A DNA stretch of 64,000 bases, taken from Smittia aterrima (Eukaryota > Arthropoda > Insecta > Diptera > Chironomidae). The stretch is from positions 11,966,001 through 12,030,000 of the forward strand of contig CP093831.1 in NCBI GenBank assembly GCA_033063855.1, written 5' to 3'. Numbering within the stretch: position 1 is the stretch's first letter; each line of letters begins with the position of its first letter. The notes beneath the pieces were generated by a model, which did not search any database, was not told where the DNA came from, and was given only the letters and a program-made list of their open reading frames with translations. Positions 53,960 through 64,000 of the stretch are shown piece by piece. The position numbers were made by a program, and so were the translations under genes.

Positions 53960-56900
53960 TTAAATCGAGTGAAGTTTCTTGAAAGATCGATTACTTTCGA
54001 ATGCTGGATCAAGTTCATTAATGATCTGAACCAACTTCGAGTTCTCCAACATTGTGAGATGATTGCCTTCAATGTATTTGAGATTTGTCGCTCCGTTTGT
54101 TAGCTTGAAAACTCCGTAATCTTCATCAACGTCGACTATTGAAATTTCTGTTGGTCGAACAAGAGTGACAGGAGATTTGAGCATGTGCTCAGGATTTGTC
54201 TTGTAATCTATGACCATTTTGATTCGTTGGAAAAGACAATTCGCCATTTTCCTCAAATACTCAGATGAGTAAAGATATTGATCAGTGGCCATCTCCACGA
54301 GTCTATCAACTCTTGATTCCCATGTTGGATAATTTCTCATGATCTCCATCACATCGATTTTCTCTTCCGGGAAAATCGTTCGCATGATACCGCTAATTAA
54401 AACATTTTGTACTGCTTCATCCGAGTGAGCTGTTGGCATTTGATCAACCACCAACTTCTTCAGGAATGTAGGTGCTCCATCGACTAAAACTATTTTTCCC
54501 CTTTGCCCTGAGTTTTCTAAAAGCTTTGCAAGCTCAAGTGCGACCAAAGCTCCGAACGAATAACCAACTAAATAGAAATTTTCTTTACTGCAGACTTGTT
54601 GAACGTCATCGAAAACCGCTTTAGCGATTTGTTGAATGCTTGACATATCTTGAGTGCTCATGAGTTGTAACATGTAAGATGGAAGCGAAACTGAGTTTGC
54701 AACACTGAAACCAAGAAAATTGTTATTCAATGTCTTATTAGAAATGAAGATTCTTACTTTCGCCAAGCGTTTCCAGCAACTCCTTCGATTCCAGGGATAA
54801 GCAAAACACATGAACTGTGTTTTATGTTGTTGTCTTGGCTCACCAACCTTAGGATCGTTTCATTTGAAGTTTTCTCGTCGCCTAAGTTTCTTAACATTAA
54901 CTCAACACCAACTGGAACATCCTCGGAAACGAACTTGACTTTGAAGTTGTCTTGATCGCTTGACTCTGTTGCAGCTGTCATTTCTTTGAGCTTCATGAAA
55001 GTCAATGATCTAAGGTCTTGAGGTGACAAGAATAGTTCGTATTCTCGTTCAAGCATTTGTCTTATCTCCACAGCCATCAACGAGTCCATACCGATTTCAG
55101 ATAACGTAGCGTCCATTGAAACTGATTTGATATCTCGAATTGACATGATGTTCATGACAGATTCGATTACGCTCATGCCAGCTCCAAGACCAACTCGCTT
55201 CTCTGCAACGACCATGCTGCCTAAGACAGGTTCTTTGCTTGTAAGTAGAGCGTCCATCTCTTCAAGACATGAAGAGATTCTTTGTTGCAATGTTCCACCA
55301 ATTTCCATGTCGAGTTTATCTTCCAGCATGTCAGCAACGAGACCAACTTCGCCAACAGCTCCCCATTGAATAGCCTTTGCCGGCAAACCAAGATTGTGTC
55401 TCTGTTCCATGATTCTCTCCATCACTGAGTTGGCCATGCCGTAATTACTTTGACCAGCGTTTCCTCGACCACAAGAAACACTCGAAAAGACAACAAAGTA
55501 TTGAAGATCTGGACAAAGAACTCTCGAAAGTTCATCCAAATGCTTAGTCGCTACAGCTTTCGGTGCCATACAATCGACGAACTTCTCTACATCTTGATTA
55601 TCGAAGATGCTGTCCTTAAGTACCACAGCCAAGTTGAAGATTCCTCCAACAGGTCCAAGCTTCATTGAGTCACGAATCAAATTTTCACAGCCAGACTTTG
55701 TTGAGATATCTGAAGTATTTACAATAACTTTGACACCGTAAAATTCGAACACTCTGAAATGTGAAAAAAAAATTAGGTTTTGAAACTTTAAAAGCTCCGA
55801 AAGCTTTCGAGCTTTTTAAAGCTTTGAAATATTGTGATCTTACTTAATTCTATAAGCTTGATATTGCTTTGTGATTCCTCTGCTTGAGCTCAAAACAAGT
55901 TTTCTACAACCTCGCAAGACAAGCCAATCAGCAAGTTCAAGTCCAAATCCTCCCAATCCACCAGAAATGATGTAAGAGAACTCAGTACTGCAATAAGCTC
56001 TTGGAACCACAGAAATTGGAAGTGTAGCCATATCAGATTCGCTTTCTCTCACTCGAAGTAAAACTTTTCCAACATGTTTCCCACTTGCAAGGTAACGGAA
56101 AGCTTGTTCAATGTTTTGTGCGTCGAAAACTGTTGTTTTCAAAGGTTTAATGACACCACGAGCTATGTCATTTTCAAGAAGTCTTTGAAGAACTAATTTC
56201 TCTTCGTGAGTTGCGTGGAACAAATTATCGACAAGCACAGCATTGAAAGAAATCTCTTTGAGGAAGCTTCCTAGTCCGATCTTTGTATCGTTAGCAATAT
56301 CGAATTTTCCAATCTCAAGGAACTTTCCACCTTTGCCGAGGCATCTTATCGACGCGTGAAGCTTTTCATCAGCTAAAGAGTTAAGAACATAATCGACACC
56401 TTTTCCATTTGTTCGTTTCATAACCAAATCTTCGAATGAAATGTCACGAGAGTTTCCAATATTTTCTTCTTTCAACAGCGGGAACTCGTCAAGCAAATAC
56501 TTTTTCTTTTCTTCAGTGCTGACAGTCGTGAAGACTTCTAATCCATAAGCGAATGCAACTCGAATCGCAGCGAGACCAACTCCTCCACTTCCAGCATGAA
56601 TCAGAATCGATTTTCCTTTCTCTATTTTAATTGTTAAGAAGAAAGCGCTGTAGACTGTTCCGTAAACGACAGGAACTGTCGCAGCTTCTTCTAAAGTCCA
56701 GTCGTCAGGGCAATCCCATAGCAAAGTATCGTCAGCCTCAATGTGAGTAGATAACGCTCCAGATATCACCATTCCCATGACTCTTCTGTTTGTCTCACTC
56801 ATTCCTGCGAATTCAAATCCGAGAATACAAAGTTGATCAAGTCTTCCAGTTCCAAAGACTTCCGAAGTAAGTTTTCCTGTTGCCAGCATGACATCTCTGA

Positions 56901-59900
56901 AGTTAAGCGACGCATATTGCAGTCGAATCAATTTGCCTTTTGGTTTCCCATGATTGTATGGACCGTGAAGCCATGTCATCGAAGACAAATCGCCTCGAAC
57001 AAGAGCATTCGCATAACAATGATCGACTCGTCGTCCACTTTCTTTCACAGGTTGAAGCAGGAAATGTTTAAAGCTTCCCCATTGACCGTTCTTGAAGACA
57101 TTTATAGCAAGTCCTTGTTGAAGATGAGATTTATAAAATTGATGATCGAGACTGAAAGCTGGTGCGCGATAATCATCGACAAAAACGCATTTAAGGTTCA
57201 TTCCGTTCGGTTCCTTTCGAATGCAATTCACGAGTCCAACTATTCCTGACAATTCTTCCTTCTCAGAGTAAGCGAGAACAGGGCCTTCACGTATTAACTC
57301 TTTAAGTTGTTCCACCCACTCGAAGGAGTCAGATGAGATCTTCACGATGTTCTGATTAGTTGGATTTTTGTTCTTTTGATATTGAAGCACAACGATGGTT
57401 TCATTATCCGTTGGCACGATCGAAATCAGTTTGAATTGACTAGGAAGTTCATTAAGAAGCTTCAACTTTATTTCGTTATGCTCCCTCGAAATAAGGAAAC
57501 CTCCATCGCAGAGGTAAGAATTTGAATTAGTTATGAAGTCGGGGTTGGAGAGAGCTTCAGATTTTATCACGAACAAACAGTTTTTAAATGTCTTGCCTTT
57601 CCCATCTTCAATATTCACTCCATTTAGATTCAAACTATTCGCATCCTTTTGAGTGAGATAGTTAAGTTCTGCAGTAACAAGTGGAAGGTCGCCCATTGCA
57701 GAACCAAAGAGATCACTTAACGGTACTTTATCATCGTTCGAATCAAATTCAACCAACACCACTTTACTCGCTGGAGTGTTTTCCAATGCCAGTTGAACAC
57801 AGAATCGCGCCATTTCAATTTTCTCAAGGTAAGGCGTTGGAAGATGTGAGATAAACTGATAAGATTCGAGAACTGGAACACCTGGCGGACGCCGACGACT
57901 AACTGGACTGGCTTGCAAGCCACGAATTTCAATTCCACCGCTTCGCAAGATATTCGAGTTCTTACAAGTCACAACATCCAACGATACATTCGACTCATCT
58001 AAACTCACAACCATTTCTTGATGAACCATCGGATTGATTGATAGCTTTTGGATTCCCGTTGGCAAAAGTAAAGCGCGACTGTCTTGTCCTACGATGTGAA
58101 TCTGAAGCAAGCAATCCATGAAAGCTACCCAATTGGAGTTCCACTTGACCCTTCCCACAACACCATCGCCGCGAGCTTCCTCGACTGATCTGAACAAACC
58201 GTTGTAGTGATAACCGCGAAGACGAAGCTCTTTGTAAAAATCTTTTGTTTCCAAGAAAGGATATCCGTTGCTCTCAGGAGTCGCAAGATCCGCAAGCTTA
58301 ACGTTTTCAACTATTCTGATGTAGCCAGTCACGAGAACACTTGATCCCTCTGTGATCTCAAATCTTCCTGATCCCGGTTGAATCATTACAGTCAACTCCA
58401 CGTCTTGGTTCTTAGGAAGCGCTGTTGCTCTCACGAACTTAACGTCTTCGAATTCAACGCCAAGTTCAAAGTAATATCGCCCCATCATCAACCCCATCGT
58501 TTCCCAAACTAAATAAAGATAAGCAGTTGCTGGAAAGAGAATTCGTCCATCGATTAAATGACCGCTTATGTATTCGTATTCTTGATCTGCGAGATTCATC
58601 ACAACGTGTCGTTCACCACTTCGATTTGCTTTTTGAGTATCAAACTTTGTGACAAACCAATCTTCGCTGTGATCCCATTTGACGTTTGGAGCGATCATTG
58701 GCGTGCCTCGAGAAACTGGAAACTCAACTTGAGGATAAAGTTTGCTGATATCAAAGTCGATTCCATTCTCATAGAGACTGCAAATAAAATCTTAGATTAG
58801 AACGATTCTGATAAAGTTAAAGAAACTTACGTTCCAAGAGCGCCCAAGAAGAATGAAGAATTGTTCTTAATTTCTCGTTTGGTCAGTCCAACGTTGACAG
58901 CTTCTGGCATCGATTTTCGTAGAATTGCTTGCAACAAACTGTGCGGAGCAATTTCTATCGTTAAAGCATTTCTCGGAAGCATCATTGAAGTTTCCTCGAA
59001 GAGAACGGAGCTTAACAAATTGCTTGTGTGATATTGAGCTGAAGAGTATTGAGCTTCGATTGAGTCCCAACGAATTTTGGGAACACTTGAGCTTAACCAT
59101 TTCGCTGATCGTTTCTTGGGATGCTTTATAACTTCGGTGAGTCTTCCAAGAAGTCTCGGTCCCATGTCTGCGATGTATTTGCTGTGATAAGGAATGTTTG
59201 AGCATTGAACTTCTTTCGCGAAAATATTCTTTGACTTCAATTCATCTACAAACTGAGCGATGTTCTCAGCTGGTCCTGAGATTGTCGATGAATCTGCGCT
59301 GTTATGACAAGCGATCTCGATTCCTTCGGGAACCATCGTTCGAAGTTTCTTGTATCCTAAGCCAACAGCTGCCATTGAACCAAGGACAACCTTCGTTTCG
59401 ATACTCGCCATTCCTCGAGAGTAAGCAGATAAAATCATTTCTTCTGCAGTGAAACATCCGTCAGCATAAGCACAACCAAGCTCTCCAACAGAATGACCAA
59501 TAATGTAATCTGGTTCCATTCCAAGAGTTTTAAGAACATTCGTCAAACCAATTTGAATTGCTGCGATTCCACAGAATGAGTGAAGAATGTTATCGAACAT
59601 CGTAGGGTCTGATGACGTGAGAATTTCTTTGAGATTGACTCCACGAGGTTCAAGAATTGCGTGACAATCGTCTATTGACTTTGCGAAAAGCGGAATCTTC
59701 ATCAAGTCCTTGCCCATCTCACACCATTGCGATCCCATTCCACTGTAAACCCAAACGATCGGCCGCTTGAATCCTGTAAAGTGTTTAACGTCTCGACTCA
59801 AGCAAACAGCATTTTCATTTTCAGATTGCTGTGCAAACACTCCGAAGCCTCGATAAATATTTGCTGGCGATGGTTCACCAGCCACGCAATTATGAAGAAG

Positions 59901-61562
59901 GCCAACATATTCAGCGTCGAGTGGTTGCTTTGAAATGCTGTCGATGACTGTGTTAACGCCTTCTTCGGTTCGACTGCTCCAAACGACGAGTCGAGGCAAA
60001 TCATCTTTCGGAATTCCACGATTCACTTTCTCCTTCAAATTCGCTTTGAACAAAGCGTGTGCGTTTCCTCCACCAAATCCAAACGAATTCACACTGATCA
60101 AAGGTCCTTTCAACTCTTCAGCATCTGCGATCACTCTCAAACGACCCGATTCCAATGACTCTAGACCTGGTCGAATCTCAACGAAATTGATATTCGGCGG
60201 AATCAATTTATTCTCAAACGCTAGAATAACTTTTGCGATTGAACAAGCGCCAGAGGTCGACTCTGAGTGACCCATATTCGATTTGACTGACCCGACAGGA
60301 AGTGGTTTGTCTCTTCCTGTACAGAAAACAACATCAAGAGCTCTGCACTCTTCAGGGTCGCCAACGACTGTTCCTGTGCTATGAGCTTCAACGAAATCTA
60401 CTGAACTCGGCGGAATGTTTATGTCGTCGTAGAATTCTTTGAGAAGCTTCATTTGCATCTTTCCTGATGGGTAAGTGATTCCCTCTTCTTTGTGACCATC
60501 GCAATTCGTCTTCGAGTAAAGCAAATTCGTGTAAATTCTTTTTGAGTCTTTTGCTTTCTGAAGATAAAGCACACAAATAGCTTCAGCTCGAGTGTAGCCT
60601 GTTGCGTCCTTGTCAAATGGTCGACAATATCCATTTGGAGCGAGAACTCCAAGTCTGATGAGAATTAAATTAAAGTAAAAGCTTTTAAATATTTCGTTAG
60701 CTTACCTAGCGAACTGCAAAGTCACATAAGGATGAAGCAACAAGTTTGATCCTCCCACCAAAGCAGCATCGCACTCTCCGTTTCTCATCGCGTTGAAAGC
60801 ACAATCCAAAGCGTACATCGACGAACTGCATGCCGTGTCGAGTAAGAACGACGGACCAGTCAAACCCAAAGTAAAAGAAATTCTATTCGCCAACATAGCA
60901 CGACTACAACTGTTTGCGGAAATCGATTGTTTTAGAATTTTAAATTTCATAAAGGTCACTCAACAACTCACCCCGTTATACCAAAACCCCCAGTTGACAC
61001 CTTTTCATAAAACCAAGTTTTTTCCGACTCTGCAAAGCACGCTCCCTAAGTGAGAATGATCGTGATTAAGTCAACAGAATGATCACTCTAGGAAGGCGCT
61101 CACCATAAAAACACCAGTTCGACTTCCCTTTAAAGTCTTTGGATTAATTCCAGCATCAAGAACCGCCTCGTACGCGTGCTCTAGAAGCATACGACATTGC
61201 GGGTCCATCGTGTGAGCCTTTAAATTTTCACAAAAGATTCGTTAACACTACTCTAAAGATCTCTTTAAGATTTAACAAAGCTTTACTTGTTTAAAATGGA
61301 CTCCAAAGAAGGTCGCATCGAATTTCTCCAAATTATGAACCTTTCCCATTCGCTTTGGAATCTCGGGATTCGTATGACGCCATCGTCTTTCATCATCATC
61401 AACCATGTCAACCTTGTTATAAAGGTTACTAGCAAAATCATGCATGTTACGTGAACTCGGAAATCTTCCAGAAATTCCAGAAATGACGATTTCATCTTCA
61501 GGCGTTAGAGGATAAACACGAGAAAATAATTTCATTTGCTCTCTAGGCGGGCTTCGATCCAT
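53960..61562 (-). CDS. FASN: Fatty acid synthase D (animal type I FAS), inverted copy
   Basis: Fourth FAS, opposite orientation. Exons on minus: 61562..61287, 61217..61104, 61045..60972, 60909..60706, 60654..58831, 58777..55844, 55753..54758 and 54704..53960, giving 2,388 residues. KS Cys182 (DTACSSS), EAHSTGT and GHSESTSG; MAT GHSVGELG; DH GHLIDGRILFP and MDCLLQ; ER GSGGVGLAAIR; KR motifs intact; ACP Ser2033; TE Ser2190 (GYSFG) and His2356. All sites are present. Two extra introns split the first KS exon, which makes this region look broken until spliced; the DH and ER-KR introns are absent; a private intron lies before TE. KS-MAT and ER resemble FAS-A most, while the KR block matches all copies. 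Confidence 0.94.
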
Positions 61563-61742
61563 ATCAAGGTTCGAAAAGAAAAAAAGTTTTATTTCGCTTT
61601 CACTGAACTGATCACAAGTTTTCCACTTAATGTTGTTTCACTTTAATAATCCACAGTTGAGTTTGTAATCACTTGTTCCTTGGTAGTCCAATCAGAAGAG
61701 AGTTAAAGGCAATAACTGAATTGTTAGAGGCAACCGCGGGCT

Positions 61743-61750
61743 CTTTTATA
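61743..61750 (-). promoter_or_regulatory. TATA box of FAS-D
   Basis: TATAAAAG on minus; 33 nt downstream is the A of TTCAGTT, a consensus insect initiator (start near 61717). This gives a 5' UTR of about 155 nt before the ATG at 61562. Confidence 0.75.
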
Positions 61751-62106
61751 CTCGAGTTGTGCATAAATTTTATTAAAAAAATATTTTCAAATTTAAATAC
61801 CGAAAAAGTTATGAATTATTAAGCGAGCTGGGAATATTTTTAGAACAGAAGCAATAGACGGACGCGAAAGCATAAAATTATGAAAATTCGTGGAAAAACT
61901 TCTTGATTTCTTATCAATCATTTTCGATTTAATGCTTCCGCGATTGTCTTCGTCTGCTTATTAAATTTATTATGCTCACTTTAGATAAGACGCAATAAAC
62001 TCTTCAGAAGAGATAAAGGAAACTTCAATTGACCGTAAACTATACGACCGAGAAATAATCGTTCGCTTCTAAGTAATTTTTGTTCAGTTGTCGAAGCAAG
62101 AGCGTT
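61751..62106. other. Divergent intergenic region FAS-D / dipeptidase
   Basis: 356 bp of AT-rich DNA between the FAS-D TATA box and the dipeptidase start codon; it must hold upstream elements of FAS-D and the promoter of the dipeptidase. No clear TATA for the dipeptidase; a TGTTCAGTT initiator-like site lies near 62081-62089. No gene seen. Confidence 0.5.
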
Positions 62107-63425
62107 ATGAAGTCTTCTCTGGTTTTATTGTTTTTAATTTTCTACGTAATTGCATCAGTTTCGTCGTCTCCAGTTGTGCAACAAAATGAAATCAAAGGCA
62201 GTGATGTGCTCGATCAAGTTCCATTGATCGATGGTCACAATGATTTTCCATTTAATTTGTATCTCACTGAGCAAAATCGATTGGCTGATGTTGACTTTGC
62301 TTCCGATTTGACACTAAATCCGAAATGGCAAGTCAATCGAAGTTTCACGGATCTTCCAAGATTGAGAAAAGGAAAAGTTGGTGGACAGTTCTGGGTTGCT
62401 TACGTTCGATGTGAGCATAACTACAAAGACGCAGTTGAGAGAACTTTGGAGCAGATTGACGTGATTAAGAGATTAATTAACAAATATCCGAACGACATGC
62501 AATATGTGACTGAAGCTGATCAGATCATGGAAGCTTTCAACAACAAAAAGATTGCGAGCATGATTGAAATTGAAGGAGGACATTCAATCGACTCACGACT
62601 CTCATCACTTCGACTTTACTATGAACTTGGCGTACGCTGCATGACATTGACTCACAGTTGCAATCTTCCTTGGGCTGATGCGTCTCCAATCGATGACGAT
62701 GCAACTGCAATCAAGAAAGGATTGACAGTTTGGGGAAAGAAAGTCGTCGCTGAAATGAATCGACTCGGAATGATCATCGATCTCTCTCATGTCTCGGAAG
62801 GTGTGATGTTAGCAGCTCTCGAAACTTCGAAAGCTCAAGTCATCTTCAGCCACTCGTCTGTTTACAGTCTTCATAATCATCATCGAAATGTAAAAGATAA
62901 CGTTTTGCTAAAGCTGAAAGAGAACAATGGACTCATCATGATAAACTTTTACTCCGCATTCGTTGGTGGTGACAATACAATTGACGCTGTTATCAGTGAG
63001 TTAAAAATTTAAATTTCATTTCAAATTTCAAAATAATTTTTCTTTAAGATCACATCAACTACGTTAAGAACTTCATTGGAGCTGATCACGTTGGGATTGG
63101 CGCTGACTATGATGGCGTTCAACAGATGCCGTTGGGTCTTGAAGACGTCTCAAAATATCCCGACATTTTCGATAAACTTTACGCAAGTGGATGGACGCAG
63201 GATGAACTCAAAAAGCTCGCCGGTCTTAATCTCATTCGAGTTTTCAAAAATGTTGAGAGCGTTCGTGATAGTTTGAAGAACGAGAGGATTATTGCTGATC
63301 CAATTCCTTACAACGACATCAAATCAGAGAACCCTGAAGTTGGAACATGTCGAACTGACATCGAACGTTACGCTTCGCAGACAAGGAAGTCAAACTTAAA
63401 TAGACCCGAAGAAAGCGAGCTTTGA
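62107..63425 (+). CDS. Secreted M19 (renal/membrane-type) dipeptidase
   Basis: Zinc metallopeptidase cleaving dipeptides, including Cys-Gly from glutathione breakdown in vertebrate homologues. Exons 62107..62995 and 63049..63425, giving 421 residues. The ATG chosen is the first one, followed by a hydrophobic signal peptide (MKSSLVLLFLIFYVIASV). Metal/active-site residues of the family: His44 and Asp46 (DGHND), Glu156 (EGGH), His228 (DLSHVS), His249 (FSHSS), Asp316 (GADYDG). The protein ends in a polar tail with no hydrophobic GPI-anchor signal, unlike vertebrate DPEP1, so it is probably soluble and secreted. Poly(A) signal at 63447-63452. A paralogue follows. Confidence 0.94.
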
Positions 63426-63767
63426 AGTCAAGTTAACGATAAACAAAATAAAGTGTGTTAAACAATTAAAAGGGCTAATTAAGATTTCGCGGCTTTAAAG
63501 CCAAGAAGGCTTTATTATTGTCATAAAGATACGATGCTATCTTCAAATGCATTCCAGAAAGACAAACCTTGAAATGTCCCGGCTTAAGCTCAATAATATG
63601 ATCAGCCTCATAAAGATATCAATTAAAAACTTAAGCTTAGAGTACTCGTAAATGTCTGCTTAAGAATAAGTTTTATCTGATTGTGAAAAAGATTAATTGG
63701 CACTTGAAAGGTGTGAAATTGTTTCAGTCAGTCTCGCGCTGTAGTGGAAAGAACAAGTCGATTAACG
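63426..63767. other. Intergenic region between the two dipeptidase genes
   Basis: 3' UTR and poly(A) signal (63447-63452) of the first dipeptidase, then AT-rich DNA with a TCAGTCAG initiator-like stretch near 63725 that may mark the start of the next transcript. No other gene seen. Confidence 0.5.
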
Positions 63768-64000
63768 ATGCTTTTAAGTAATTTTCTTTTCGTTAAAAGC
63801 TTTTGATGTTTAAATTATTTTTCTTCAAATTTTCACAGCGACAAAAATTTTGATTGCTGTGGGAGCCACGTTAGTTACCGTTGGAATTATTCTGGGAATC
63901 ACTTTGCCGTTGACTGTTTTTAAATCGAAAGATGAAGGTCCATTCGTAGGAAGTGACGTCCTCAGTGAGGTTCCGTTGATTGATGGACATAATGATTTGC
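63768..64000 (+). CDS. Second M19 dipeptidase, membrane-anchored, 5' part only
   Basis: Runs off the right edge. Exon 63839..>64000 encodes a 25-residue hydrophobic segment (ILIAVGATLVTVGIILGITL), a short charged stem and then GSDVLSEVPLIDGHNDL, matching the N-terminus of the mature first dipeptidase (GSDVLDQVPLIDGHNDF). A first coding exon ATG CTT TTA A (63768..63777) joined across a 61-bp GT-AG intron gives an in-frame start MLLTTK; this tiny exon is inferred. The uncleaved-looking helix without a preceding signal suggests a type II membrane anchor. DGHND supplies the first zinc ligands; the rest lies outside. Confidence 0.75.

Noticed and set aside
55127..55668. Plus-strand open frames antisense to FAS-D, and matching antisense frames in the KR block of the other copies
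   Set aside because: They repeat only because the KR block is itself repeated; they have no start context or family resemblance and lie opposite a conserved coding exon.
35202..55735. Near-identical FAS blocks as an assembly error
   Set aside because: Each copy has distinct small differences (for example in the intron and in scattered third positions) and unique flanks, which suggests real copies. Raw reads would be needed for certainty.
60960..61300. Apparent frameshift/break in the first KS part of FAS-D
   Set aside because: Two extra GT-AG introns (61218-61286 and 61046-61103) restore a continuous KS sequence with all expected motifs; the summed exons are a whole number of codons.
62080..62106. 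Upstream non-ATG start of the first dipeptidase
   Set aside because: The frame is open upstream but begins with TTG; the ATG at 62107 directly precedes a good signal peptide.
1..64000. tRNA, rRNA, CRISPR or transposable elements
   Set aside because: No cloverleaf-like sequence, repeat-spacer array, transposase/reverse transcriptase frame or terminal repeat was noticed on reading; no search could be run.

Overview
The window is nuclear DNA of a small-genome insect, most likely a dipteran. This rests on compact introns (mostly 50-65 bp, all GT-AG) in AT-rich non-coding DNA, a projectin gene, an insect-style mitochondrial ACP gene, and TATA/Inr promoters. The lower-dipteran (midge-like) guess is inference only. 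Eight genes are visible, two of them cut by the window edges. All exon joins were made by eye from splice sites and reading frame; every complete model gives a whole number of codons.

Layout: (1) 1-24992, plus: the 3' part of projectin (bent/twitchin family), 11 coding exons giving about 7,681 residues of FN3 and Ig modules, a titin-like kinase and five C-terminal Ig domains; one exon is 13.4 kb. (2) 26452-27075, minus: mitochondrial acyl carrier protein, head-to-head with (3) 27291-28605, plus: mitochondrial malate dehydrogenase, sharing a 215-bp promoter interval. (4) 29661-61562: four complete animal type I fatty acid synthase genes (FAS-A, B, C tandem on plus; FAS-D inverted on minus), each about 2,360-2,390 residues with the full KS-MAT-DH-(ME)-ER-KR-ACP-TE order and visible catalytic residues. 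(5) 62107-63425, plus: a secreted M19 dipeptidase, then the start of a membrane-anchored paralogue running off the right edge.

The most interesting part is the FAS cluster. Its copies differ in most domains, yet nearly identical blocks are pasted across them: a MAT block shared by B and C, and a KR block shared by all four, including the intron in A-C and the opposite-strand copy D. That is the pattern of gene conversion. Intron positions have also changed repeatedly between copies. By analogy with other insects, extra FAS copies may serve cuticular or other specialised lipids; nothing in the sequence proves this. I saw no transposon, CRISPR array, tRNA or rRNA gene.
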